From Opitutales bacterium (lineage in GTDB: Bacteria > Verrucomicrobiota > Verrucomicrobiia > Opitutales > Seribacteraceae): 53,367 nt of DNA. The notes beneath the pieces are model-generated. The model was not told the origin of the DNA and made no database searches. It was given only the letters and a program-made list of their open reading frames with translations. This document shows positions 8,712 to 17,190 of the stretch, piece after piece. Numbering within the stretch: the first letter of the stretch is position 1; each line of letters starts with the position of its first letter. The DNA is taken from positions 1 through 53,367 of the forward strand of contig JAQXCL010000147.1 of assembly GCA_029251885.1 (NCBI GenBank), read 5' to 3'. The position numbers and the translations under genes are program-made.

Positions 8712-8954
8712 ATGTCCGACAAAAGCGCCGATCGCGTAAAGAAAATCATTGTTAGCCAGCTCAACGTCAGCGAAGAGCAAGTTACTCCGGAGGCCAGCTT
8801 TATTGATGACCTTGGAGCCGACTCACTTGACCAAGTCGAATTGGTCATGGCTTTGGAAGAAGAATTTGGTAACGAGATACCTGAGGATGATGCCGAAAAG
8901 CTTCAGACTGTGGGATCAGTTATCGAATATGTTGAGAAAAATCTTTCTTCCTAA
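8712..8954 (+). CDS. acpP: Acyl carrier protein
   Basis: An 80-residue acidic protein with the phosphopantetheine attachment site [20 protein letters not shown]; the Ser of DSL is the attachment residue. It carries growing acyl chains for fatty-acid synthesis and sits between fabG and fabF, as in many bacteria. It is the housekeeping ACP; a second, more divergent ACP with a DSM motif lies at 17191-17451 in the ketosynthase/desaturase cassette. Confidence 0.96.
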   Translation: MSDKSADRVKKIIVSQLNVSEEQVTPEASFIDDLGADSLDQVELVMALEEEFGNEIPEDDAEKLQTVGSVIEYVEKNLSS

Positions 8955-9019
8955 TATTCCTTTAACTTTACAATGAAGTTCGGTTATCTCGAGCCGACTT
9001 TTTATATATTTTTTTCCAC

Positions 9020-10261
9020 ATGACCCGTGTAGTTATAACAGGAATGGGGGTAGTTTCCTCCATCGGTAACGATTTAAACAGTTACTGGACCAGCCTGAAG
9101 GCAGGAAAGTCTGGAATCACCACACCAACGAGTTTCGACTGTTCGGATATTGCCAGCAAGGTTGCTTCTGAAATCAAGGATTTTAATCCCGAAGATTTCA
9201 TGGACCCCAAAGAGGTAAGAAGAAATGACCGCTACGCTCAGCTTGCACTTGCCGCAGCGCATGGTGCTCTTAAAGATGCCAACCTAACTCGTGAGGAATT
9301 GGTGCCTAAACGTACTGGCGTACTTGTGGGTTCAGGAATTGGTGGAATGGATACCATCGAGAAACAAATGACGACCTTGATTGAAAGGGGGCCTCGCCGG
9401 GTTTCTCCTTTCATGATACCTTCTTTAATTGCCAACATTGCCGGTGGAATTATTGCGATTGATTTAGGTGCAAAAGGACCCAATTTTTCAGTGGTCAGTG
9501 CTTGTGCATCTGGATCTCACGCGATTGGTGAGGCTTTTGAAATGATTCGGCGTGGTGCTGCTGATGTTATCTTTGCCGGTGGTAGCGAAGCTGCGGTTAC
9601 CCGAATTGGTTTTGCCGGTTTTTCATCGATGAAGGCAATGAGTACCAAATTTAACGATGAGCCAAGCCGTGCATCCCGTCCCTTCGATAAAAACCGTGAT
9701 GGGTTTGTTATGGGTGAAGGTTCTGGTGTTTTGGTTCTTGAAACTTTAGAGAATGCAAAAAAGCGCGGTGCCCGCATCTATGCAGAACTTATTGGTTATG
9801 CAGCAACCTGCGATGCTTTTCATGTAACCACTCCGGATACTTCCAGTGAATCTCTTACGGAATGTATGAATTTGGCCCTTGATCAGGCTAAGTTGGAAAG
9901 GAATTCGGTGAATTATGTGAATGCACACGGCACATCCACACCATACAACGACCGGTCAGAGACCGTGGCTTTAAAGAATGTATACTCCGATTACGCCAAG
10001 AATGGATTGATGGTAAGTTCCACAAAATCCATGACCGGGCATCTACTTGGAGCAGCCGGTGCCATTGAGGCAGCAGCCTGTTGCAAGGCAATCGAGGAGG
10101 GCGTGGTTCCTCCCACCATTAATTACGAAGAACCCGATCCAGACTGTGACTTGGACTATGTACCCAATGAAGCACGCGAAGCGACAGTGAATGTGGCGAT
10201 GAGTAACAATTCTGGCTTTGGAGGGCACAACGCCTCACTTATCTTTCGTAACTTTAATTAA
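9020..10261 (+). CDS. fabF: Beta-ketoacyl-ACP synthase II
   Basis: This 413-residue condensing enzyme elongates acyl-ACP with malonyl-ACP. The catalytic triad is present: Cys162 in VVSACASGSH, His in NAHGTSTPYND, and His in KSMTGHLLGAAGA. Length and the ending NNSGFGGHNAS are typical FabF. It is the third gene of the fabG-acpP-fabF cluster. Its paralogue at 17475-18719 keeps the same triad but differs in the surrounding sequence, so the two are not recent duplicates. Confidence 0.96.
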   Translation: MTRVVITGMGVVSSIGNDLNSYWTSLKAGKSGITTPTSFDCSDIASKVASEIKDFNPEDFMDPKEVRRNDRYAQLALAAAHGALKDANLTREELVPKRTGVLVGSGIGGMDTIEKQMTTLIERGPRRVSPFMIPSLIANIAGGIIAIDLGAKGPNFSVVSACASGSHAIGEAFEMIRRGAADVIFAGGSEAAVTRIGFAGFSSMKAMSTKFNDEPSRASRPFDKNRDGFVMGEGSGVLVLETLENAKKRGARIYAELIGYAATCDAFHVTTPDTSSESLTECMNLALDQAKLERNSVNYVNAHGTSTPYNDRSETVALKNVYSDYAKNGLMVSSTKSMTGHLLGAAGAIEAAACCKAIEEGVVPPTINYEEPDPDCDLDYVPNEAREATVNVAMSNNSGFGGHNASLIFRNFN

Positions 10262-10339
10262 TCTGGTTTTTTTGCCGGTTGATACCGAAATTCGCTTGCT
10301 CCAAACGATAGGTCGGGTATTTTATAACCTTTGGCAATT

Positions 10340-10417
<78 letters not shown>

Positions 10418-10431
10418 CTTTAATTAAGCGG

Positions 10432-10480
10432 AAATCCCATTTTAATAAAGACTCTCAGCGATGGGGTTTGTTTATTGTTT
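10432..10480 (+). terminator. Likely terminator of tRNA-Arg
   Basis: Arms AAATCCCAT (10432-10440) and ATGGGGTTT (10461-10469) can pair over 9 positions with one T-G pair, enclosing a 20-nt loop, and are followed by the T-rich GTTTATTGTTT. It lies 15 nt after the tRNA CCA end. Confidence 0.5.
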
Positions 10481-10782
10481 ACTCATCAAGAATTCATGAT
10501 TGGCCACAAGATAATCGGTATAATGACACTCTTGGCAGCACATGAAGGAAGTAATTAAAAAGGGTAATTTTGTGGATCTACAAAATAGGTTGTGGTTGTA
10601 GAGTTTGAAGGAAAGAAAAGGAAGCAGGTTTTGGGATCAGTTTTGGAGGCTAAGACATCATGGATGGGTGGGTTTAAGGAAACTAAACCCGTTTGGGAAG
10701 AAAACCTTAATTTACACAGCGAGGTACTTATGCCCCGCGGAATACTTGGATATTTTAAGATATTTGTTAAACTCCTCGATAT
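10481..10782. other. Non-coding stretch between tRNA-Arg and ppnP
   Basis: About 300 bp without a convincing gene. The two small overlapping ORFs (10592-10786 and 10605-10790) show no family features, no clear ribosome site and run into the ppnP start. The region must hold the ppnP promoter, but I see no clear -35/-10 pair and no structured RNA motif I recognise. Confidence 0.5.
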
Positions 10783-11106
10783 ATGAGTAAATCAAATTTT
10801 CAAAATGTAACCGTTCACGCCAAGGCGAATATCTACTTTGATGGTAAAGTAGTAAGTCACTCGATTATTATGGAAGATGGTGCGAAGAAAACGCTGGGAC
10901 TCATTTACCCGGGAAGATATCATTTCAATACCGAACTTGCCGAGAAAATGGAGATCATTGCGGGTAACTGCAAGGTAACCTTAGATGGCAAGGACGGTCC
11001 GATTTCTTACGAGGAGAATCACTCATTTGATGTTCCGGCAATGAGTGGTTTCACCATCGAAGTGAACGATGGTACATGCGAATATATCTGCACTTTTATC
11101 GGTTAA
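10783..11106 (+). CDS. ppnP: Pyrimidine/purine nucleoside phosphorylase (PpnP family)
   Basis: This 107-residue cupin-fold protein resembles E. coli PpnP (formerly YaiE, DUF1255). Shared features are a Y/NFDGKV N-terminal strand, a GLIYPGRYHFNTELAEKMEIIAG core, the EENHSFDVPAMSGFTIEV segment and the C-terminal YICTFIG. PpnP splits several purine and pyrimidine nucleosides with phosphate to free base and (deoxy)ribose-1-phosphate in the cytoplasm. Our protein is about a dozen residues longer at the N-terminus than the E. coli one. It appears to be transcribed alone; a likely terminator lies about 285 bp downstream, past a small hairpin at 11154-11169. Confidence 0.88.
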   Translation: MSKSNFQNVTVHAKANIYFDGKVVSHSIIMEDGAKKTLGLIYPGRYHFNTELAEKMEIIAGNCKVTLDGKDGPISYEENHSFDVPAMSGFTIEVNDGTCEYICTFIG

Positions 11107-11391
11107 GCTCCTACTCTTGGCAAAGAAAATAGCGGTTGGGAAGTAAGTAACTTGAATGTACCAACATTCGTGTAAAAATGTATGCAAAACAGACAAGGTA
11201 TCTGATCAAGTTATTAGAGTCCAACAGACTAATAGTGATGCGAAGAGCAATCTCTATTCTTGTATGGGTAAAGAAGGATCATTAAGTAGCAATAAATTGT
11301 CATAACCGAGCTAGAACGGGGTAAACAAAGGGTTTAGCATTTGACAATGTAAGGATATGCTAATTCCAGTTTTGTTAATACATGGTTAAGT

Positions 11392-11418
11392 AAACTTATG
11401 CCATTAATAAGTTTTTTT
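11392..11418 (+). terminator. Rho-independent terminator
   Basis: A perfect 8-bp stem AAACTTAT/ATAAGTTT with a 7-nt loop, running directly into a tract of seven T. It could end ppnP (286 bp upstream) or an unannotated small transcript, and insulates the downstream TPM genes. Confidence 0.65.
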
Positions 11419-11453
11419 GATTTACAGGTATAAGATTTAAAACTATTAAAATA

Positions 11454-11467
11454 GTACAATATTGTAC
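11454..11467. promoter_or_regulatory. Perfect 14-bp palindrome upstream of the TPM genes (possible operator)
   Basis: The sequence GTACAATATTGTAC is a perfect inverted repeat located 73 bp before the TPM gene start, in the expected promoter region. Its symmetry suggests a site for a dimeric repressor, but no regulator is encoded nearby. Confidence 0.35.
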
Positions 11468-11540
11468 AACAATGATTTTGTTCTAATTTTCGTTATTAAA
11501 ATTACATAACACCGCCAGGCAGGATGATCAGCATTACTCG

Positions 11541-12326
11541 ATGAGGTTTCTTTTATATGTTAGCTTAATAGTTGGGTTCTATACCTTTGCCGATGCAGAG
11601 ATCCAATTTCCATTAAAACCAGCCGAAGGTAAGTTTTTGGTTGATGAAGCCAATTTGCTTTCCGTTAGTTCTGTTAACGAACTTGAACCTAAGCTCAATG
11701 AGCTACTTAAAAAAACTGCGATCCCCATCATTTTTGTGAGTATTCAAAACCAGAAAGCTTACGGTGCAGGTAATATGCCGATCGAAACATACGCTCGTCG
11801 TTTATACGATCATTGGGGAATCGGGCACGAGCGAATTACTGTAGAGGGGCGTGGTGTTGGCAGAACGGTTGATATTCCTTGGAATAAGGGTATTCTTCTT
11901 CTTGTCGCTGTTGATGATAGGAAAGCCCGTATCGAGTTGGGTGGTGGCTTCTTACAGCATAAAAACGCAACCTGTCGTTCAATTATGAGCGATCACATAA
12001 TTCCTTTCTTTCGAAAGGGAGATTATCAGGGGGGTATACTAACTGGAATACAGGCTTTGTCGCAAATGGCTAAGGGAGAAACAGTCGAGCCACCTCCTAG
12101 ACCATGGTGGCATTATGGTCTGATGGTTTTATTAGTAGTCCTCGCTATTTTTACGATTGTTTCTCTTATAAGGCGTGGTAGTTCAGGTTGGGCATGGGTG
12201 TTTTGGGCCGCAGTTTTTGCGATAATGGTTTGGCTGTTCTTTTTTTTATTAACCCCTGATAATGGATTTGGCGGATCCTGCGGAGGGGGGAGCTCAGGAG
12301 GCGGAGGTGCATCAGGTTCTTGGTAA
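11541..12326 (+). CDS. TPM-domain protein with glycine-rich tail (YgcG-like)
   Basis: A signal peptide (MRFLLYVSLIVGFYTFADA) precedes a TPM domain of about residues 30-180, with FLVDEANLLS, a DHWGIGH segment and a RKARIELGGGF segment. One or two membrane helices follow (about 195-240), then a tail GGSCGGGSSGGGGASGSW. This is the layout of YgcG/TPM proteins, whose domain faces the periplasm. Some plant and bacterial TPM domains have phosphatase or photosystem-repair roles, but no specific function can be given here. It is followed after 4 nt by a second TPM gene. Such pairs often sit downstream of lemA, which is absent here. Confidence 0.85.
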   Translation: MRFLLYVSLIVGFYTFADAEIQFPLKPAEGKFLVDEANLLSVSSVNELEPKLNELLKKTAIPIIFVSIQNQKAYGAGNMPIETYARRLYDHWGIGHERITVEGRGVGRTVDIPWNKGILLLVAVDDRKARIELGGGFLQHKNATCRSIMSDHIIPFFRKGDYQGGILTGIQALSQMAKGETVEPPPRPWWHYGLMVLLVVLAIFTIVSLIRRGSSGWAWVFWAAVFAIMVWLFFFLLTPDNGFGGSCGGGSSGGGGASGSW

Positions 12327-12330
12327 AAAC

Positions 12331-13023
12331 ATGAAAAATATCGATACTTTTTTTAATAATGATACTAAGTTGTGTATCCGGGAAGCCATTTCAGAGGCTG
12401 AATCTATTACATCTGCTGAAATTGTAACTGTACTTACTGACTGCAGTGGTCGTTACGAACGTGCGGAAGATTTAGCTGGATTTTTTTTGGCTATAATCTC
12501 GCTGGTGATTTGCTGGCTTAATTTTCAAGATGTTTTAACAGATGGTGTGTGGCTTTCCGCACAAAACCCTAATCTGCAGTTAGATTTGGGTATAATTGTA
12601 TTTATTTTAGTAGTTGGTTATTTGTTAGGTACCTTTCTTGCGAGTCGTATAGGTTGGCTAAGGCGGCTTTTTTGTTCACGCAAAACAATGGAGTCATGCT
12701 TGCATGAAAAAGCCATTCAGGCCTTTCAGTTGCAGCGTGTAGGTAAAACAAAAGATGGAACTGGTGTTATTATCTTCATCTCTTTGTTCGAGCATATGGT
12801 CTTTGTCCTTGGGGATGTTAGAATAAGTAAGCATTTAAGCAATGAGGACTTTGTAGAAGTCAGAGACATAATTCTTGATGGGTTTCGGAAGAAACAAAAA
12901 AAAGATGGTATGGTGGAGGCTATTCTTCTATGTGGTCAAAAACTTCAAAAATTCTGCCCATTCAAACCTGACGATAAAAACGAGCTTTGTAATGATCTGA
13001 GAATTTGGAAGCAGTTTTCTTAA
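12331..13023 (+). CDS. Second TPM-domain membrane protein
   Basis: This 230-residue protein has an N-terminal segment IREAISEAESITSAEIVTVL typical of the second TPM protein of LemA-TPM-TPM operons, two hydrophobic helices (about residues 55-70 and 90-115), and a C-terminal TGVIIFISLFEHMVFVLGD core. The track start (12262) lies within the previous gene; ATG 12331, 4 nt after the upstream stop, fits better. The protein is membrane-bound and probably acts with the preceding protein. Function is unknown beyond the family. Confidence 0.8.
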   Translation: MKNIDTFFNNDTKLCIREAISEAESITSAEIVTVLTDCSGRYERAEDLAGFFLAIISLVICWLNFQDVLTDGVWLSAQNPNLQLDLGIIVFILVVGYLLGTFLASRIGWLRRLFCSRKTMESCLHEKAIQAFQLQRVGKTKDGTGVIIFISLFEHMVFVLGDVRISKHLSNEDFVEVRDIILDGFRKKQKKDGMVEAILLCGQKLQKFCPFKPDDKNELCNDLRIWKQFS

Positions 13024-13593
13024 AATAACGAAAAAGTTTAGTTTCTCCTTATTTTCAGTTTTTTAATCATCATTAAGCCCGGTCATACTTTACAGTGCTC
13101 GATCCACAGTGGACGATAGGAAATTAGGCTCTCGGGTTGATGGTTGTGTACAATGACCTTGACGGTTCGGATATCAATATTGCCCGGTTAGGTGCAATCA
13201 AAGGCTGGATTATTCTTTGTCGTTGGAGAAAGATCGTTGGTGGCAGCACCGTATGTTTCCTTACAGACGGATGGGGAAGGGTGGCAAATAAGTACGAGTT
13301 ATTTTGTACCATATACTTCTCAATTCCCCCCCTTGATAGTTTTGCTGACATCAACTTTATCGAAAAGGGCTAGGAATACTTGATCATCGAGCCACAGCTA
13401 AACTATAAAAACGACCAATCAATTTTGTCCTTTTGCCCTGGGATACCGATAGAAAGGATTAAAAGTCGCCAATCCTGCGGTTGAGTAATCGAGAGTTACC
13501 CTTTGGTTTGAGTGTAGTTTGTAGGCAAGCTAGATATGCCTTTGCATTATCCCCCCGGTTGAAGCCAAGTCAGACAATATAAGATTAAGAATA
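13024..13593. other. 570-bp region without a recognisable gene
   Basis: Short ORFs exist on both strands (13137-13373 plus, 13124-13354 minus, 13192-13383 plus), but none shows a ribosome site, signal peptide or family motif, and they overlap each other. The base composition is close to that of neighbouring genes, so a decayed gene is possible. I found no convincing terminator pair or RNA fold. Confidence 0.45.
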
Positions 13594-14874
13594 CTAGGAA
13601 GCTTTATCCGGGGATTTTGTAGGCTTATCAGAATCTTCTTTTTTTATCGCGGGACTCTTTGGTTGCTCGGTCACTTTCTCCGCAGGTTTAGTCTTTTCAC
13701 TGGGAGAGGCTGGAGATTGATCTTTTTTATCCTCAGGGGAGGGGGTAGAAGTAGGTTTGGCGGGTTCGACTGATGGGGACACTTTCGGGGATTTGCTAGA
13801 CTCCTTAGGCGAGCTATCAGAAAGCTTAGTTTCTGTGCTAGTGGCATCTTTATTGTCAGAATCCTTTTTGGGTGCAGTTTTATCCTTTTTGGCTTCGGTA
13901 GTTGCTTGGGAATCGGAGGACTTTTCTTCCTTAGGCTTGGCCTCATCATCAATAGACTTACGCTTGGCAGCCTTCTTGAGCACTGCTGCTTTTTTGGCAG
14001 CATCCCGAGCCGCTTGGGCGGCCATTTCCTTGCGTGCGGTAATGAAGGAAACGATACACAAAATTACATAGATGAGCAAAAGACCCGCAGATAGAAGCAT
14101 ACTGGTAGGCTTTAAACTTGATGCCTCGTGAATTAGGTATGGCTCGCTTCGCCACCAACTCATTTCAGCAAAAGCGCCTACCACCATTTTAGCTATGGAC
14201 AAAAAACCAAGTAAAGCAATGAGCACAGCAACATGCATGATATGTTTTTTGGCATTGGGTGCCTTATCGGCAGCAACTACCAATAAAATTAAGAGCAGAC
14301 CGATTATACCTGGAATAAATGCTGTCCAACTCTTTCCGAATTCAAGAGATTTATTATTTTCAGGAGCATTGAGTACATTTTCCCAGTTGTTGGAACTCAG
14401 GGTAACAGGTCCTTCGGAGTCACCCAGATTGTTATAAATAAAGCGAATTTTTGCCTTATCCACATCAATTTTGGGCCAATCGATTGGTTCATAATTTTCC
14501 GTGCCAGCATTGCTGTAATTTTCGGACTCCTGAAGAAGGCCACGACGAGTATCTCCAGATGAACTGGCATACCAAAAAGACTCTTCTTTACCCTCCATTC
14601 GGCCTGCTTTGCGGGCGTAATTCTTTTGGTTAATATCTTTGGCGTGACTTTCGTTCAACTTATGAACTATCCACCAGACATTTTCTCCAGCAGAATCATC
14701 ACATGGCATGAAGTCTAGCATTACGCTCTGATTACCGTCTGAAAGAACAAACTCGGCGTCGCTGGCCCAAGGACCTTTCAGCTTAATGGATAGGCTGGGG
14801 TCTTGAACAATGTAACTGATAAGACCAGTTAAGATAAGGATTCCTCCAAGGATAAAGGATGGTATTTTAAGCAT
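13594..14874 (-). CDS. Membrane protein with long charged Lys/Ser/Pro tail, unknown function
   Basis: This 426-residue protein begins with a hydrophobic segment (residues about 5-25), then a soluble extracytoplasmic part to about residue 180. Three more membrane segments follow (about 185-203, 212-235, 262-282). An Ala/Lys-rich helical stretch leads into a roughly 110-residue low-complexity tail rich in K, S, P, E and T with repeated KP, SPS and KSP-like steps. The tail should be cytoplasmic and disordered. I do not recognise the family. It is divergent from clpS, separated by about 100 bp that must hold both promoters. Confidence 0.75.
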   Translation of the reverse strand: MLKIPSFILGGILILTGLISYIVQDPSLSIKLKGPWASDAEFVLSDGNQSVMLDFMPCDDSAGENVWWIVHKLNESHAKDINQKNYARKAGRMEGKEESFWYASSSGDTRRGLLQESENYSNAGTENYEPIDWPKIDVDKAKIRFIYNNLGDSEGPVTLSSNNWENVLNAPENNKSLEFGKSWTAFIPGIIGLLLILLVVAADKAPNAKKHIMHVAVLIALLGFLSIAKMVVGAFAEMSWWRSEPYLIHEASSLKPTSMLLSAGLLLIYVILCIVSFITARKEMAAQAARDAAKKAAVLKKAAKRKSIDDEAKPKEEKSSDSQATTEAKKDKTAPKKDSDNKDATSTETKLSDSSPKESSKSPKVSPSVEPAKPTSTPSPEDKKDQSPASPSEKTKPAEKVTEQPKSPAIKKEDSDKPTKSPDKAS

Positions 14875-14975
14875 CTCATTAGGAAAACTGCTTTCAGAAA
14901 ACAGGCAAGCTCGTAAAGTTTAAAAATCCTCTCGTTTCTCTGAGTTTTTCGAATAGAATATAGGTTTTAACTTTA

Positions 14976-15260
14976 ATGATCTTAGAAACCATAATTAAAA
15001 CTGAAACTGAAGAAGATACTTCCCTGGACGTACCTTGGCGTGTGATTGTTCTTAATGATCCCGTAAATCTGATGAATTATGTGGTGATGGTTTTTCGCAA
15101 GGTATTGGGTTTTGATGAGAATAAAGCCACCAAACATATGCGCGAAGTCCACGAAAACGGTCGTTCTGTTGTTTGGTCTGGTAATCGTGAAAGAGCAGAA
15201 AATTATGCGTATCAATTACAGCATTGGCGCCTGCAGACCTTGTTGGAACGGGATGATTGA
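14976..15260 (+). CDS. clpS: ATP-dependent Clp protease adaptor ClpS
   Basis: This 94-residue protein has the ClpS core: WRVIVLNDPVNLMNYVVMVF (the usual NDD/NDP..M.FV ligand pocket), KATKHMREVHENGRSVVW, and the final ERAENYAYQL helix. ClpS hands N-degron substrates to ClpA/ClpAP. Size is normal with a flexible N-terminal extension. Its stop overlaps the start of the next gene (ATGATTGA), so the downstream protein is translationally coupled. No clpA is in the window. Confidence 0.93.
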   Translation: MILETIIKTETEEDTSLDVPWRVIVLNDPVNLMNYVVMVFRKVLGFDENKATKHMREVHENGRSVVWSGNRERAENYAYQLQHWRLQTLLERDD

Positions 15261-15699
15261 ATTTCGTTTGCAAATCGATTCAAGAATTACCCGGGCGGTG
15301 GTTCCTTTGATTGTTAAATCTTTTTCAGAGTGTGGAAAAACGGCAGAACCAGTTTTTCCCTATCCAGAAGAGTCTGATCAAGAATTAATGGATACATGGG
15401 CCAAAAGTTTACGAGAGGACCTTGCTCAGGATCGTCAAAGGCTTGCCCGTCGGTTGAAGGATTCAAAATTTGCTCATGGTTATGTCGAGATTCCCGATGA
15501 GGATATGGAACTAGTTTTGCGAGCGTTAACGGAAATTCGTTTATTTATTCGTAAATCCAACCTGGATGCTTTTAGCGATGAAGAATTGGAGACGGGGGGA
15601 TTTATTTTACCTCAAAAACCTCAACTCGCTCAGTCTTACTACCTGGCCTACTTGGTTTTAGCTGAAGTGCAAGAGGGCTTGATTGCACAAGCCTCATAG
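15253..15699 (+). CDS. Conserved hypothetical protein coupled to clpS (DUF2017-like position)
   Basis: The frame is embedded in the 195-aa track ORF from 15112; the ATG at 15253, inside the clpS stop region, gives 148 residues. The protein is mostly helical and acidic, with segments LREDLAQDRQRLARRLKD and EDMELVLRALTEIRLFIR, and no membrane segment or cofactor motif. In actinobacteria a DUF2017 protein commonly follows clpS, and this one has a similar size and place, but I cannot confirm family membership. It may modulate ClpS or Clp protease activity; this is inference from coupling only. It ends 14 bp before the convergent FAD oxidoreductase gene. Confidence 0.75.
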   Translation: MIEFRLQIDSRITRAVVPLIVKSFSECGKTAEPVFPYPEESDQELMDTWAKSLREDLAQDRQRLARRLKDSKFAHGYVEIPDEDMELVLRALTEIRLFIRKSNLDAFSDEELETGGFILPQKPQLAQSYYLAYLVLAEVQEGLIAQAS

Positions 15700-15713
15700 C
15701 CGGGTACACAGTA

Positions 15714-17186
15714 TTAACCAGCTCGAAGGATTTGATTGTTGGCCACGGCAATTCCTCCTAGCATAGCACCGACAATTCCAACATAGCCTTGGTCTGTACC
15801 AGCGAGGTATAGGTTTTTGTACTTGGTCGAGCCATCCCTTTTCTTAGTTGGAGACCCATAAAGGGTACCGTTTATATGACTGGTGAACCGCTTGATTGTT
15901 TTGGGGGTAAATGTATCCAGTAGTTCGGTGCGTTGGTGTAGTTGGTCTCGCTGCTCCAGGCCATCTGGTAAATAACTGAGGGCATTATCAAGCATAGTTT
16001 TTTCCCAATAGTTTTTTTCCTTCAAGTATTGAGCCTCAGATAATTCAGACCATTTATGGAAATTTGCTGGATGAGTGACGCGCAGTTTGGATTCTTCGAC
16101 CTGATGGTTCGTTCCATAATTGTCTGGCAGACAGATTACTCCTGATTCCAAATCCACTAAACCTTTGGGGCAATCATATACAAAACGGTTTGAACGGTTG
16201 AAAAAGACTACGGTTTCGTCCCAACTCAAATCTTTTGGATGTCCCTTAAATACACGTATAGATTCAATAATACTAAACTGTCCAGTTTGGGCTTCATCTG
16301 GTTCGATACAGCTTTCTTGCAGCAAAGATTCGGTCTCACGAATACCACAGGTTGAAATTATTTTTTCTACTTTTATCGTTTCACCCGACTCTAAAATGAT
16401 TTCCTTTGCTTTATCTCCCTTGGTTCGGATTGAGCGAACAGCACTGTTCATTCTTCGATCTACCCCAAATTCCTTGAGCTTTTCAGTGAGGGGATTGAGG
16501 ATTGCTCGGATACCATCCTCTGGCCTGGATAAACCTTGTTTAAAGATGGCATCGAACAACATGATAAAGGTAGGGAAATCAATATCATCTGGCCGTGCAG
16601 ATCCATAGTAACAGGTGGGACAGAGCAGCATTTCTCCAAGTAATGGATCGATGCCTGAATCTCTAAGGATTGAGCGGGTGGAAAGTTCTTCCGCATGGAC
16701 AGAATAGGCGGGGAAATCCTCCATCTTTTTTAGGAGTTTCAAAAAAGCATTCATGGAAGATGGGAAAACCTCCTCCACTTGGCCCAGGAAATATTGAAAG
16801 TCATTATTGAATCGAAGGGACTGCTCGCCAAAGGTGATACGGGAATGACTTTGTGGGAGAAGCTTTAAATTATCAATGGATAGCCGTAATTGCCGGCAAA
16901 GCTTTAACAAAGGGGATGCTTTGCCAGAAGTGGGGGAGGGATAATTGGTTAGGGCATGCAGCCCAACATCAAACTTTCTGCCCTTGCGTGCATAAAAACT
17001 ATTTAAGCCTCCGACCACATAATGTTTTTCGAGTAGGATAACCTTTTTTCCAAACATTGCCAATCGAACTGCGGCTGCCAACCCAGCTAGCCCGGCACCA
17101 ATGATCGCAACCTCGGTTGAGGAAACTTGCGAATTTATGGATTTTGAAAGGGACAAAGAAGGGCGGGGCAGGGAAACCGACCCCAC
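15714..17186 (-). CDS. CrtI-like FAD-dependent oxidoreductase/desaturase
   Basis: This 490-residue flavoprotein has the N-terminal dinucleotide-binding motif VAIIGAGLAGLAAAVRLA, a following EKHYVVGGLNSFY segment, GLHALTNYPSP, and the C-terminal FAD motif LYLAGTDQGYVGIVGAMLGG. This is the layout of phytoene desaturase/CrtISO-type enzymes. No phytoene synthase or other carotenoid gene lies near it. It follows an ACP gene by 4 nt (GTG start at 17186) and a ketosynthase gene, so its substrate may be an ACP-bound acyl or polyene chain rather than a carotenoid; that is inference. Its product should be cytoplasmic or peripheral to the membrane. Confidence 0.85.
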   Translation of the reverse strand: MGSVSLPRPSLSLSKSINSQVSSTEVAIIGAGLAGLAAAVRLAMFGKKVILLEKHYVVGGLNSFYARKGRKFDVGLHALTNYPSPTSGKASPLLKLCRQLRLSIDNLKLLPQSHSRITFGEQSLRFNNDFQYFLGQVEEVFPSSMNAFLKLLKKMEDFPAYSVHAEELSTRSILRDSGIDPLLGEMLLCPTCYYGSARPDDIDFPTFIMLFDAIFKQGLSRPEDGIRAILNPLTEKLKEFGVDRRMNSAVRSIRTKGDKAKEIILESGETIKVEKIISTCGIRETESLLQESCIEPDEAQTGQFSIIESIRVFKGHPKDLSWDETVVFFNRSNRFVYDCPKGLVDLESGVICLPDNYGTNHQVEESKLRVTHPANFHKWSELSEAQYLKEKNYWEKTMLDNALSYLPDGLEQRDQLHQRTELLDTFTPKTIKRFTSHINGTLYGSPTKKRDGSTKYKNLYLAGTDQGYVGIVGAMLGGIAVANNQILRAG

Positions 17187-17190
17187 TCAA

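Larger units (their letters stand above)
11107..11540. other. AT-rich intergenic region with hairpins, terminator and palindrome
   Basis: No ORF of note in 434 bp. It contains a perfect small hairpin GAATGT-ACCA-ACATTC (11154-11169), an intrinsic terminator (11392-11418), and a perfect 14-bp palindrome (11454-11467) upstream of the TPM genes. A TTGACA at 11341 has no convincing -10 at the usual distance. A small RNA ending at the terminator is possible but unproven. Confidence 0.5.

Noticed and set aside
10592-10700. SRP RNA-like GGAAGCAG stretch
   Set aside because: The flanking conserved GGTCAGG and paired arms of SRP RNA are missing.
10592-10790. Two small overlapping ORFs upstream of ppnP
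   Set aside because: No ribosome site, no family motif, both run into the ppnP start, and composition is that of intergenic DNA.
13124-13383. Overlapping ORFs of 60-78 codons on both strands
   Set aside because: Mutually exclusive, without start signals or recognisable domains; kept only as a possible relic region.
13671-14071. ORFs on both strands in the low-complexity region
   Set aside because: They arise from the repetitive codons of the K/S/P-rich tail of the 13594-14874 protein.
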